NCBI GenBank assembly: GCA_009731375.1 | Contig: BJOX01000176.1 | Span: 380,652-419,056 of the forward strand | Length of the DNA stretch: 38,405 bases | Origin: Paulinella micropora | Lineage: Eukaryota > Cercozoa > Imbricatea > Euglyphida | Reading direction: 5' to 3' | In this document: in pieces, positions 8,629-18,297 of the stretch | Position numbering within the stretch: position 1 is the stretch's first letter | How the letters are laid out: the number at the start of each line of letters is the position of its first letter | Position numbers and translations under genes: made by a program | Notes under the pieces: model-generated | Database searches by the model: none | What the model was told of the DNA's origin: nothing | Seen by the model: only the letters and a program-made list of their open reading frames with translations

Positions 8629-8790
8629 GCGGGCATATAACGGGGTGATGACGGGACTACTGAATTGCGGGTATATGACGGGGTGATAATATTATTGACT
8701 TCAGTGACTTACGGGTCTATGAGGGGGTGATAACGGTATAAACGAATTACGGGACTTTATAAGGGGGTGACGGGAATATCAATGACATAC
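8629..8790 (+). repeat. Degenerate tandem repeat, about 38-44 bp unit, 4 copies
   Basis: Units starting near 8629, 8667, 8711 and 8749 share the pattern (G/A)CGGG(N)(A/T)TATxxxGGGGTGA followed by an AT-rich spacer. They lie in the non-coding tail after E1 pol. Confidence 0.7.
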
Positions 8791-9235
8791 GAGATCGAAG
8801 ATGAATGAAGATGAGGGAGGGGGGAGCGGTATACTTTTAATTTCACAGGTACGGTGACGGGCATGCGACACGAATTTTATACCAACAAGGTACACATCGG
8901 GACGAGCGGGTTATACATACAAATACGGGGAGATTATTATATCCTTCGGGCTCACGGGTATGGGAATATGTAATATCATGTGACTTTACGGGGTGATGGG
9001 GGAAATCATCAAACTGACATGTCGGGCATAGCGGATATATCGGGAAATCAATGATTTACATGTCTTATGCCTGATAGGCTCATGGGGGAAACTGGGGAGC
9101 GGACTGGCACAAGACTTGATATTATTCCGCTCTGTGACGAGCGATGATATCGAACTTTATATATTCTTTTTATATCAGCGGATACAAGGGACATACGGGT
9201 CGAGCGGGGGAATAATACATATTGACTAATCCAGT

Positions 9236-9440
9236 TTAGATAGAGAGGGGTAGAATAGCGGGGGGGAGGAAGACAGGGGATAACAAATAGGGATAGTCAA
9301 TAGGGTGGATAGAATAGTCGGGGATGGAGGAAATAGGCAGAGGATAGAATAGTGAGAGGGGAGGGGGCGCGGGACAGATATGAGAAAGATGAAGAAGAAA
9401 GATGATGAGAAGAACGAGAAAGGGGACAACGGGAAAGCGG
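9236..9440 (+). other. Polypurine stretch with G runs
   Basis: About 200 bp are strongly purine-biased on the plus strand, with several runs of four or more G (for example near 9259 and 9358). Open frames on the other strand here are composition artefacts. Such stretches can adopt triplex or quadruplex structure, but no function is evident. Confidence 0.55.
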
Positions 9441-9779
9441 CAACTCTGACACTCGGGTGAGGGGGGGCACCAGAGTGAGAACATTACACAGGGGGGGCTG
9501 CGAAGGGGATCAAAGGGGGACATGAACATTTTTGGGGGGAGAAGGGATGGAGTGATGAATAGATAGGGGGTATGTAGATCATTCGTGTTATTAGTTCTCA
9601 GGTTCGTTTCAAGCATGGCGTTTCAGAGCCGGAGGGGCCTTGGTGGGGGTAGCAAAGGTCCGGGGGAGCCTTTCCTTGCCTACGTTACCTCTGGGCTGGG
9701 CGACCGGGACTAAAGCGCACCGAGAGGGCATTATGAGGATATTAAAAGCCAGAAATATCAATTCGAGTATGATGTTGGG

Positions 9780-10010
9780 TTCGGCGTGACCGAGACGGGG
9801 GCGGCTTCAACACGTTGGATTCGGCGTGACCGAGACTGAGGCGGCTTCAACATGTTGGGTTCGGCGTGACCAAGACGGAGGCGGCTTCAACATGTTGGGT
9901 TCGGCGTGACCGAGACGGAGGCGGCTTCAACACGTTGGGTTCGGCGTGACCGAGACGGAGGCGGCTTCGACACTTTGGATTCAGCGTGACCCAGACGGCG
10001 GCTACTTCCG
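9780..10010 (+). repeat. 40-bp minisatellite, about 5.8 copies
   Basis: The unit TTCGGCGTGACCGAGACGGA followed by GGCGGCTTCAACACGTTGGG repeats with exact 40-bp periodicity from 9780, with a few substitutions. The last unit is partial and diverged. A period of 40 is not a multiple of three, so the ORFs that run through it are not real repeat proteins. Confidence 0.9.
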
Positions 10011-10510
10011 GGCACGGGAAGCGGTAACAACGTATGGATATCGATCGAGCGGCGGCGCGGCCCGGGGAGCACCGGATCGACGGAGTCACGGAATCGGGGA
10101 AGAGAAGACTCGCTTGGGATAGTATAGACCGACACTAGGCCGGGGGAACGTTGAGTGACTAGGGGCCGGTTGCAAGGAATTGAGGGTAAAAGGCAAGTTG
10201 TGGTCTCAACGGAGGGGGATGAATCATGATTTTCAGGCACGGGGTGGCGGAAACCCGATTCAACAGGCGGCGAAGGGCGTGGATTGGAACATCAAAGAAA
10301 GGCATAACGGGGAATTAACTAAAATTTTACATAGTGTAAGTGTTGGCGTTTGGCACAACCTACAATTTTGTTTAATTCGTTAATACGAGCACGGCGGCGA
10401 CCGTCACTCAGGTTCGTATTTGCATTTTATCCCGAGGTTGGTCGGCGGGGGCGTCAGTTCGACTCCTCGCGCGCAAACTGGCGAGCGCGCTCCGGGGGGA
10501 GAAGGGATTA

Positions 10511-10605
10511 TGCCGGCCCACCCGGTATATAATGGCAATACTGATCGTTCCGGTCTGTCGGTTAACCTTGGTCTGGAGATTACGGAGTCCCTATTTTAGG
10601 TATTA
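10511..10605. repeat. Left terminal inverted repeat, outer part
   Basis: Pairs with the reverse complement of about 37817-37910. Its outer end is preceded by TA. The inner part of the same repeat is displaced to 26611-26675 by insertion of E2. Twelve bases (10606-10617, AATATTCATCTT) between this match and the E2 LTR have no counterpart in the right copy. Confidence 0.75.
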
Positions 10606-10617
10606 ATATTCATCTTT

Positions 10618-10998
10618 TGTCGGTTATAATCAAAAGATATTATTTATTGTAAGCCGGGGTATTAATCCTTCCAATTCCACAGCACTCTGAAAATAACCTA
10701 ATCTTCCTCCTCTGCAAAGAGAGGAAACCAGTATGGCGGAAATGTAGGAGACTGTCAGAGCTAAGCAACAAAAAAGGGAAAAAGAGAGGCATTTCCCAGT
10801 GTCACCCCTAACGATAATATTATACGGCTTTAAAAAAGTAGTACCGGTTATGAATCATAATATTATCGTTTTCAACCGGCTCAAAAGTATATAAATAAAA
10901 ACGGATATAACTACATCTTAAAGAGATATAGCTCTTCTATACATCACTGTGTATAGGGGTATAAGAAAAGGTCGCATATTTACCTATCTGCGCCTACA
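10618..10998 (-). repeat. E2 3' LTR (381 bp)
   Basis: Direct copy of 26219-26610, differing by about six substitutions and several indels (for example 4-bp CCTC and ATCG insertions in the other copy). On the sense (minus) strand it starts TGTAGGCGCAGATAGG and ends TTATAACCGACA. AT-rich TATA-like runs (TATATAAATA on the plus strand near 10886) lie in its middle. Confidence 0.9.
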
Positions 10999-11000
10999 AT

Positions 11001-11011
11001 CCCCCCTCCCC
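11001..11011 (-). other. E2 polypurine tract
   Basis: The minus strand reads GGGGAGGGGGG followed by AT, directly upstream of the 3' LTR start TGTAGGC. This is the expected primer site for plus-strand DNA synthesis. E3 has the same arrangement (GGGAGGGGG, then TAC). Confidence 0.8.
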
Positions 11012-11803
11012 GTCTTATACGGGAACCGTAGTAAATAGGGGTAGATTGGTAAATATCGGCAAATGAGAGCGCACTTTCCGGGTCTGTTTCCTCATGGGTG
11101 ATCGGCTCCTGTGGAGACAACCCATTGAGTCGCTTGCGTGACCGCTAAGTTTTTGCTCTTCATCACCGTTGTACGTCCGGTGCTTACAAAATGCAAATTT
11201 GAGTTTGGAGATTTTCGAGTTCAAATTTGAATTTGAATTTTGAACTATCTCCTCCCCCTCTTCTATGGCGATCTGCCATAGACGTACAACGGTCTGATCA
11301 TGTCGCAGTCAAACCATCCCTGCGCAGTCTTAAGGATCTGTGATCCGAAAATTGCTGGGCGATTTGTATCTGATCTGAAACAAATCTCCGAGCGATTCTC
11401 AGGTTCCGCGTCCCCCATTCCCTGTCTTAAGGATCTGTGATCCGAGCATTACTGGGCGATTTGTATCTGATTTGAAACAAATCTCCGAGCAATTCTAAGG
11501 TTCCGCGTCCCTGGCATATGTCTCGGCCCCAATTCGTCCGAAGGATCTGTGATCCCGAGAATACAGGGAGGCATTGATCTCAATTGTTCAATACCCCCGT
11601 GCATCCTCGTCCATCATAGGGATGAACGGGCGCTATGCCAGTGTCAAGGGTGCCGTTGGCGTATTCGGCGTTGTTTGTTTGGTTTTGTTGTCTGCAGACA
11701 TTTTCTTATTGCCACCCGGCAAGTATCTACTTCGCTGTGGCGAAGGTGGAAGTGTCTAACAATATATACAACCCATTGGCTGGGTCTCAAAACGCGTCTA
11801 CGC
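11012..11803 (-). other. E2 3' untranslated stretch with tandem repeats
   Basis: About 800 bp between the third ORF and the polypurine tract, with no supported gene. It contains two tandem copies of an 85-bp block, offset 97 bp (11330-11414 and 11427-11512, both starting TTAAGGATCTGTGATCC), and a partial third copy at 11540-11560. It also holds a TTCAAATTTGAATTTGAATT palindromic AT cluster at 11220-11245. Plus-strand frames at 11549-11863 contain hydrophobic runs but no recognisable domain and are not called. Confidence 0.6.
11330..11560. repeat. 97-bp-period tandem repeat in E2 3' UTR
   Basis: The block TTAAGGATCTGTGATCCGA...CTCCGAGCGATTCTCAGGTTCCGCGTCCC occurs at 11330 and 11427 with a few substitutions. 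A third, partial copy (AAGGATCTGTGATCCCGAGAAT) follows near 11541. Confidence 0.88.
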
Positions 11804-14582
11804 TTATTTGTCGAGGTATATTTCCTCGAGGGAGTTTATGAACTCCTCTTCGGTAGACGGTGATGATGGTTGCCATCTCCATGTCACTGCGGGTTGATCT
11901 TCCGCTGGCATGTCTAATTCCTGGTCCAGGCTTTCTTTCAAAGCCCTCGCTTCCGACCAGGTCAAGTCTTCTCCGACTTCCAAATGCTGTGGCGCGATAC
12001 ACCTTATGACTTGGGCGAATCGACCAATGATCTGCCCTAGCTGGTATTCGTGCTGTTGCCTCCAGTACGGCCACTCACGTCGAAAGTGGTAGATGTAATC
12101 CAGCCGTTGAGTTATTTTGTGCCATCGGAACTCATCGGCTTGGACAAGTCTGTCCCAGCCCAGTGCGTCCTGTGCCCTGAATCGTTCGATCCATTGTTCG
12201 AAGCCTCTCACGCGGCCTCGATATGTGTTCGGAACGTTCTCGTCAGGATCAGCTAACTGGTTAGCGATGCGGGATGTCTTTGGGTCGTCGCTCGTCGTCA
12301 ACTGCCGGTATATCGTCAGCAGCCACGCAAGCCGATGCTCGTGTTGGAATCGTACGTAATACTGCTGCCGTAGCCGAGCCGCACCTCGGAAACGCTCAGG
12401 TATACGTCGTCTTATGCCTCGCGGCCTACATAGGAAGGCGAGGCTCTTCAACCCTGAGGTCCCAGGGTTGGTCATGTTTGCTCCGAAGGTAGTATGCTCG
12501 GTATGCCTTGACTTCCTCGGGCAATGGTATACCCGAAAGTTCGAGCAGTATGTAGTAAGAATTGATATCTTCGTGCGACCACTGCAACTTTCTGAGCTGG
12601 TGTGGTTCGAGCAGACATCTCGGATCCTCCCAGATGCAGTAGAACCGGAGGGTGTTTTTTCGCTGATAGTCCTCCAATCCCACCCATCCTCGCAGCGATT
12701 TGGCTTGCTCGAACAAGGTTTTGGTAAATCTCACTCGGTCCTCATCCATTGACTTATACCGAACGATCCCCGGTAACGGGTTGTCCCGACCCCTTGTGTG
12801 CGGGACATCCCATTCGAAACATGGCGGTAATTGCAGGATATCAATTCGATGTCATCGTTGTATGCGTGATCGGGACATCGGTGAGGCCCGTATCGCTCTG
12901 GTGACGCATACGCTCTTTCCGTGAGGTGCCATCTCCGCGAGCATCTCGGACCGCATTCTCTCCCGCGTTTCTTTGACCCTTCACACTGCACCCTCAGGAC
13001 GATGTCTTGTTCGGTGGGCTCGTACCTCGCTTTGTCAAGGTAGTTCGAGAAGCCCCGTTCGTCGAGTGGAGGCTTTGGTGGCGGCAGGTTAATCTTGCGA
13101 GGGTTTGCCTCGAACAAGTGCGGGTCTGGGACCCAATTAACCTGGTTGCCCACCAATCGTATTCGGTACGGCTCCTTAGACGGTGTGAACGGGAACGTTC
13201 GATCGTTGGTTGTGTGTGCGAGCGCCGGGCATTGTAGCCGCAGCCTGCGCTCCGCATCCGTGATATCTGGGTAAGGTGGGTAGATCCGGTGTACTGTACG
13301 CGTCAGTGGGTCATACGCGTAGCGCACCGGTTTCTGATACTCCTCCCTTTCCCGATCCGGGTCTTGGTTCAGGTGTAGGTCCATACCTCTCAACATCGTT
13401 TCCGTGTCGATGCGATATGGCCTACGCACTCCGGGTGCTACGACCCTCCACGTTCGCGGCGGTACCGGGCCCCGTTCCGAATACGCGTATATCGGACGGT
13501 CGATCGGTCCGTATACTCCGAATATGTTATCGGAGGCATGGAAAGTACGCGGGGAATACTTCGTCCCTGCCCTAATGTGCCGTCGGCTCCGGTGGCGGGC
13601 AGCGGTGATGCTGGTACGCCGGATCCGTGGGCCGTGGCCGCTCATCGGGCCGTTTCTCTTCGGGCGGGTTCAGCTTGTCACTGTAAGCGTCGGGCTTGTC
13701 TATCCTCATCGCCGACTTTCTTCCAGTATCTCAAGCGTGCTTCCTCCCTAGCGTCCATCCGCGTGAGGCTCAATTCTTCGCCATAATATAGGCTCTCGTC
13801 TTCCTCTGGGATCCACCCAAATCCCGAGTGTTGAGGGGTGTTTAACCCTTCGGGATCAACGTCCTCATCGGTGTGTTGCGATGCAGATGTACTGCTGTCC
13901 TCAGTCGGTGCCTCCCCCTCGTCAGCCGATGACTTCATAGGGGTCGTCAACATCTCCGACTCGACTTCAGCTTTTCCCCGTGGGGATTTCGGTGTGGTCA
14001 CAACACTAGCCTGAGTTGTGCCACCTGAAGGTTGAGCGGGTGTGAGCGGTGTATTGGGACCGCCAAGGTTGCGCTGCGGGGTTTCGTTTCCCTGTGCGCC
14101 CTTGCTTGTAAGGTTGTTTGCGCCACTGCTCGGAGTGGTCATTGTGATGTGGGGTGTCCCCTCTGGTGAGGTATGTACAGACCGCACCTGAAGTTCGCTG
14201 CCTCAGATGGGTCTGGTTCGTCCAGCTGCTCCGCTTCGCGACGCCGGTCCGCCACCGGGCTAGCTGCCGGGGTCGTTCCCGCCGGACTATCTCGCGCGGA
14301 TGGAGGGAGCCGTTGCCCTTCTCCCGCGATCGTCCGTAATCCTAGGTGTACTATCAGTATCACCAGGACCGAAGCCACGCACGCCAGGAGGAATCCCAGA
14401 TACTGCTTCGCCAGATGTTCGGTGCCAAACATACACCGCCAGGTGCCTATATCACGTATGTGTTCGTGAGTTCGTATGTATATATATCTGTATGTCAGCC
14501 CAAGCACACCGAGCAATGTGCAATGTGTGTGTTGTTCTCGTGTCGGTGTTCGACTCTCTGCTCGTTTCCAAACGCTGGTCAA
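11804..14582 (-). pseudogene. E2 third ORF in the env position: unknown protein with one membrane segment and a Cys/His cluster, frameshifted
   Basis: Five overlapping minus-strand frames (14139-14582, 13678-14187, 12731-13645, 12426-12749, 11804-12475) follow on as one protein of about 870 residues broken by four indels. It probably starts at the ATG at 14430-14432 (MFGTEH). Near the start is a hydrophobic segment (YLGFLLACVASVLVILIVHL), followed by a Ser/Thr/Pro/Glu-rich region and then an Arg/Tyr/Pro-rich region. A possible zinc-binding cluster comes next (C-x9-C-x3-C-x4-H with a later CPDH), and the C-terminus is rich in Trp, Tyr, Arg and Gln. It lies between pol and the 3' LTR, where errantiviruses and retroviruses carry env. 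No fusion peptide, furin site or glycoprotein family is recognisable, so an envelope role is only positional inference. Confidence 0.55.
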
Positions 14583-15223
14583 CAGCGTGACAACGCGGGT
14601 GCACCCATGCCCCGGTCATCTTTGCTGTCCGCGTGTTCCACCCTCGCCGTACTGCGCGATTTGCGGCGGTATGTAACTAGGGACATGTTATATTTCTTAG
14701 TGGTATAGATATGCTTATGTGTATACGTAGGGCCGTCGGGTGCCTTAGAGCCCCTTCCATCCAAACAAAGACCAAACAAGAGCGAGCATAATATCTAAGA
14801 CACTCTGTGAGGAATAACTTATCATACACCACTCATGCCATTGCCGCGGGAGGCGGGTGTGCAACTCGAGAGGAGGTGGGTATAATGTGCAATTCCAACC
14901 ACATCAACGGGCATTGCTGCGCGTCAACATAGTTAGCCCGAAGCTATTCCGACCCCTGGTGGAACACCAACTACTAGCCCGTCAAGATACTTTCAGGGCC
15001 GTCGCACCTCACGGAGGGTAAGGCAGGGTATCATGTCATGTTAGGCTCTCTTTTGTTATCTCTAAGAAGAATGGACTTAGGTAGTATTTTAACAGATATG
15101 GAGTCCAAAGCCGTGTCCCTTTCCTCTGGCTAGTTTCTTACCGTTGCTACCCAGTATTGGTCTTTGGATCTCGCATACTACCCGCGTTAACTATGCTTGT
15201 GAGGTGTCACATGGCATGCGGGG
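14583..15223 (-). other. Spacer between E2 pol and third ORF
   Basis: About 640 bp with no supported frame. A splice acceptor for a subgenomic mRNA of the third ORF could lie here, but none can be called with confidence from sequence alone. Confidence 0.45.
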
Positions 15224-16178
15224 CTAGGCTAGCTTGCGCCTCTTCGCCTGCCCTAATTTGGCTTTCTTATATTTGCCTGGTGGTGGTGCCCCGATGAGAT
15301 GGGTCACTATGCTCTCGGCTACTATCTCATCCCACACCCGTAGGGGGATTCGACCGTGCTGTAGATCGAATGGGTAATCCAGCACCATCCTAGGCCACGC
15401 CTGTATTTGCCACGGCGTGTAGCCTTCGGACTTGTCCGTGATGCCTTTCCAGAACGTTTCGACTTGGTTGGGGTCGCGGTATACTGGATAAAAAGTCCGC
15501 GATTCCGGCTTGTCGAGGTCCTGGTGATCGATAGAACTGCAGTACAGGCGACTCGGCTTTGATTGCCTTGCTGGTGCGCGTAACCCGAGTCTGCGGCTCC
15601 CATTCTCTCACTCTCATGAGGAAGAAATCGTTGAGGCAATCGTCGCCGACATGTGCCTCTGGTGGCCGAAGAAGCTATATCTTTCCGACGTGCCAGTGCA
15701 TGGTTTTCACGTCGTCGGCCGACCTGAGCTTTGATTCAGCTAGTGGACGTCTCGGCACCGGTTCAACCTTCTCTTCCTGTTCCGACTGCAGGTGGTTGGT
15801 CGGCCCTGGCGCGATAACGTCCCCCTCGGAAGCATCGGCTTGTTCAGCCGCGACTTCTTCGGCTTCGTTATTATTCAGATCATTCCCCTCGGCTACGGCC
15901 GGTAAGGGTTGTGTCGGGTTCTCTTTCGCCTCGGCCGTCTTGTCTCGGCGCTTGGGCGGCGGACGTAAACTGTGTTCCAGCTTCTGTACCGCTTCCGTCA
16001 TCGTTTCGTTACGATCCAGCATGGGGTTAAAACGCATCAGCCGCCGTACATGTACTACTAGCGTCTTACCCTTTCCCTGTATTCGGTATGTCAAAGCACC
16101 TACTTGTTCTACGACAGTGTAAGGGCCTTGCCACATCGGGAAGAGTTTGACGCTAACCAAGTTGGGTACCTGGGGCAC
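15224..16178 (-). pseudogene. E2 pol C-terminus: GPY module, linker and conserved C-terminal domain
   Basis: The frame entering at 16178 begins with the integrase GPY module (KLFPMWQGPYTVVEQ, TYRIQGKG, VVHVRRLMRF). A Glu/Ala-rich linker follows, then the domain shared with E1 and E3. That domain is cut by an in-frame TAG after HWHVGKI (stop at 15675), and reading continues LLRPPEAHVGDDCLNDFF, LMRV and LQFYRS. A frameshift near 15500 then moves it to YPVYRDPNQVETFWKGI, IQAWPRMVLDYPFDL, IPLRVWDEI and GAPPPGKY, ending in a basic tail at the TAG at 15224-15226. The TAG stands where E1 and E3 have Tyr. The frame boundary at 16178/16179 is another in-frame TAG, where E3 also has Tyr. Confidence 0.75.
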
Positions 16179-17838
16179 CTACAAGAAGACTAAGTCCCCT
16201 TTATGGTATTCCCCCGACTCATACTTGACTTTGTTCGGCGTCTGCTGGTTTTGTTTGAGAGCCTCTTCGGCCTCCCGCGCCTTCATGACGTAGTGTCTGG
16301 CCGCCATGACTCGTAGGCGACAGGCCATCAGCTCATCATGCTCCAAAAAGCCCCCTTCCGGGAGGTTTGGTAACACCAGCTCCTCCGGAATCCTCAAGTG
16401 CTGCACGTATACCAGGAGATTGGGGGAAGCGCCCGTGGCTTTTCCGCCCAATGCCCTCGATGCGGTGTTGTTCATGGAGAACACAAAAGACGGTAAGGCC
16501 TTATGCCATATGTGCTGATTATCGCGACAATACTGCTGGAGCGCGGCCTTGAGCGGTCTATGGACCCTCTCGATTTTGCCGTTGCTCTCTGGTGAATATG
16601 CAGTTACGTATTTCCACTTAAAGCCCCACACTGCGGACAGCCGGTTCGTTTGTAAACTCCGATCCCCGATCGCTGTACGCATTCTTCGGCACTCCGATAT
16701 ATCGGAAGACATGGTCGACCAGGGCCTCGCATGTCGATTCTGCATCCTTTTCCACCACTTGTACCGCGAACACATAATTCGAGAAGCGGTCTATGGCTGT
16801 CAGGATGTACCGATAATTGTGGGTCTCCGCTCGCGGTAGCGGTCCTACGTAATCAACATGTAAAGTTTCGAATAGGTTCTCAACAAGCTTGTATTCGCCA
16901 TACAGGCCTCTCTGCGCGTTGTTGTGTGGTGTCTTGGTTTGCTTGCAGTGTTCGCATGTGTCGACTGTGTCGGCAATCGATTTCTGCATGCCATGCCACC
17001 AAAACCTGCGTGAAATAAACCATGACATTTTATCCCTTCCCGTGTGTGAGTTGAGAGCAGAGCGGTGAGTAGCTAAAAGGATCGCCTTGCGTAACTGGGT
17101 TGGTACCCACAGTGTCCACTTTGAAGGCGTCTTTTCCCACTTACCGCCTGCCCCCTTATACCACAGGAGGTTATCATGCCAGGTCATCGTTTTCTTATGG
17201 GCTCTTATTTCTCTCGTCTCAGGATTTGCTATCGGGTCAATAGCGTGAGCAATGAAGGGGCCCCATTCCTTAGAGCTCTTCGCCAACTGACCAAACACCT
17301 CGGGGCTCGCCACCGTCATATCCATGTCGTCCAGCTGGAGAGCACTGGTGACTAGGCTTATAGGTCCCCTTGTTCGGTGTGTTTGCTCGGCAGCCGCGAT
17401 AATCGCCAACCGTTCAGGGTGAACATGCTGGGGTACCCAGAACGACTGCGTCCTATCCGCGAAAAATGCGTTAAAGGAGTGTTCATGTTCATGGGTCTGA
17501 CCCGGCTTTATATCCCCCTCGCGATCGCTGAGGATGTCCGACTGGGTGTCGATCTCCTCTAGCAGGTCTTGCCAGTCCTCAGCTTCGTGTTGCGCGCGGC
17601 ACACGCGACGTATGCATTGCAGCTGGTCCAACAGTTCAGCTTGAGAATCGGGTCTATATCCCGGTGTCCAGCTTTGCGCGTTGGTGGCCATGTATGCCAT
17701 CCCCGCCGGCAACGTGTCTTTGAAATCTGCTGTATGCTCCGTGGCCATCCAGTCTTCATCGGCTGTCCATCCGACTAGGCAGGCCGTGGGAGTTTCTAAT
17801 GCAAAGCGGTCTAATCCGTCGCCTACGGAGCCTTTCAC
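16179..17838 (-). pseudogene. E2 integrase (HHCC zinc domain and DDE core), frameshifted
   Basis: The frame 16618-17838 starts with an RNase H-integrase spacer. The zinc-binding part follows (ATHRSALNSHTGRD with two His, then CEHCKQ), and then the catalytic core with Asp in LHVDYVGPLP and Asp in YSDRGSEFTN. A frameshift near 16640 leads into 16179-16775, which holds the Glu in SNGKIERVHRPLK and the end of the core (HKGDLVFL). All catalytic residues remain. The enzyme would join LTR ends to host DNA. The frame ends in TAG directly before the GPY segment, with no change of frame. A short extra sequence at the RNase H junction (17825-17845) also breaks the frame. Confidence 0.85.
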
Positions 17839-18297
17839 CGGACCGTATTTTCTTTACCTTTAATGCAGTCGATGGTGAAATCATACAAGGCCAGCTCCGA
17901 CTGCCATCGGGCCAGTCGTCCCGTATGTTCTTGGTCCATGAGCCATCTAAGGTTGGCGTGATCTGTTTGAACCAATTTGTTCGGAGCACCCCACAAGTAC
18001 TCCCTCAGCTGACTGAACGCCCAAACTATCGCCAACGCTTCGCGTTGGCTGGTGCAGTAGTTGACTTGTTCGGGCGTCAACTTCTTGCTGATGAACATGA
18101 TCGCTCTCTTTGTGGTCAGAGTCGTATTGTTGTAAGACGGCCCCGACCGCGTATTTCGACGCGTCGGTTGCTACAACAAAACGCTTCTCAAAGTCGGGGA
18201 GAACCAAGACCGATCCGCCCTCTGTGAGGGGGTCTCGTGTCAACGCCTCCTTTAGCTTTGTGTATACCTCCGCCGCCTTTTGGCGGCCATTTGCCAT
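17835..18297 (-). pseudogene. E2 RNase H, frameshifted
   Basis: Two overlapping frames make up one domain. The first (17947-18297) carries RFVVATDASKYAVGAVLQQ with the first catalytic Asp. The second (17835-18098) carries MFISKKLTPEQVNYC, the Glu in SQREALAIVWAF, the Asp in LVQTDHANLRWLM, and the end of the fold (RLARWQSELALYDFTIDCIK). The indel lies near 18090-18130. The usual terminal ADxLSR box appears as GDGLDRFA in the following frame. Confidence 0.82.

Larger units (their letters stand above)
8512..10508. other. Non-coding stretch after E1 pol, several tandem repeats
   Basis: About 2 kb with no supported gene. It probably begins as the 3' untranslated part of E1, but I cannot locate an LTR because no second copy is in the window. 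It contains a GATGAGA-type purine repeat (8561-8613), a degenerate tandem repeat of about 40 bp (8629-8790), a polypurine stretch (9236-9440) and a 40-bp minisatellite (9780-10010). The last 120 bp before the inverted-repeat element are GC-rich with no clear feature. Confidence 0.5.

Noticed and set aside
9847-10240. Minus-strand frames across the 40-bp minisatellite looking like a repeat protein
   Set aside because: The 40-bp period shifts frame in every unit, so the encoded repeats are not a real periodic protein.
10457-10465. GTTCGACTC resembling a tRNA/SINE B box
   Set aside because: The flanking bases cannot form a T-stem, no A box or acceptor stem is found at the right distance, and the motif is short enough to occur by chance.
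11549-11863. Plus-strand frames with hydrophobic runs in the E2 3' untranslated region
   Set aside because: Three overlapping frames are equally open, with no domain, in a region of tandem repeats inside a minus-strand element.
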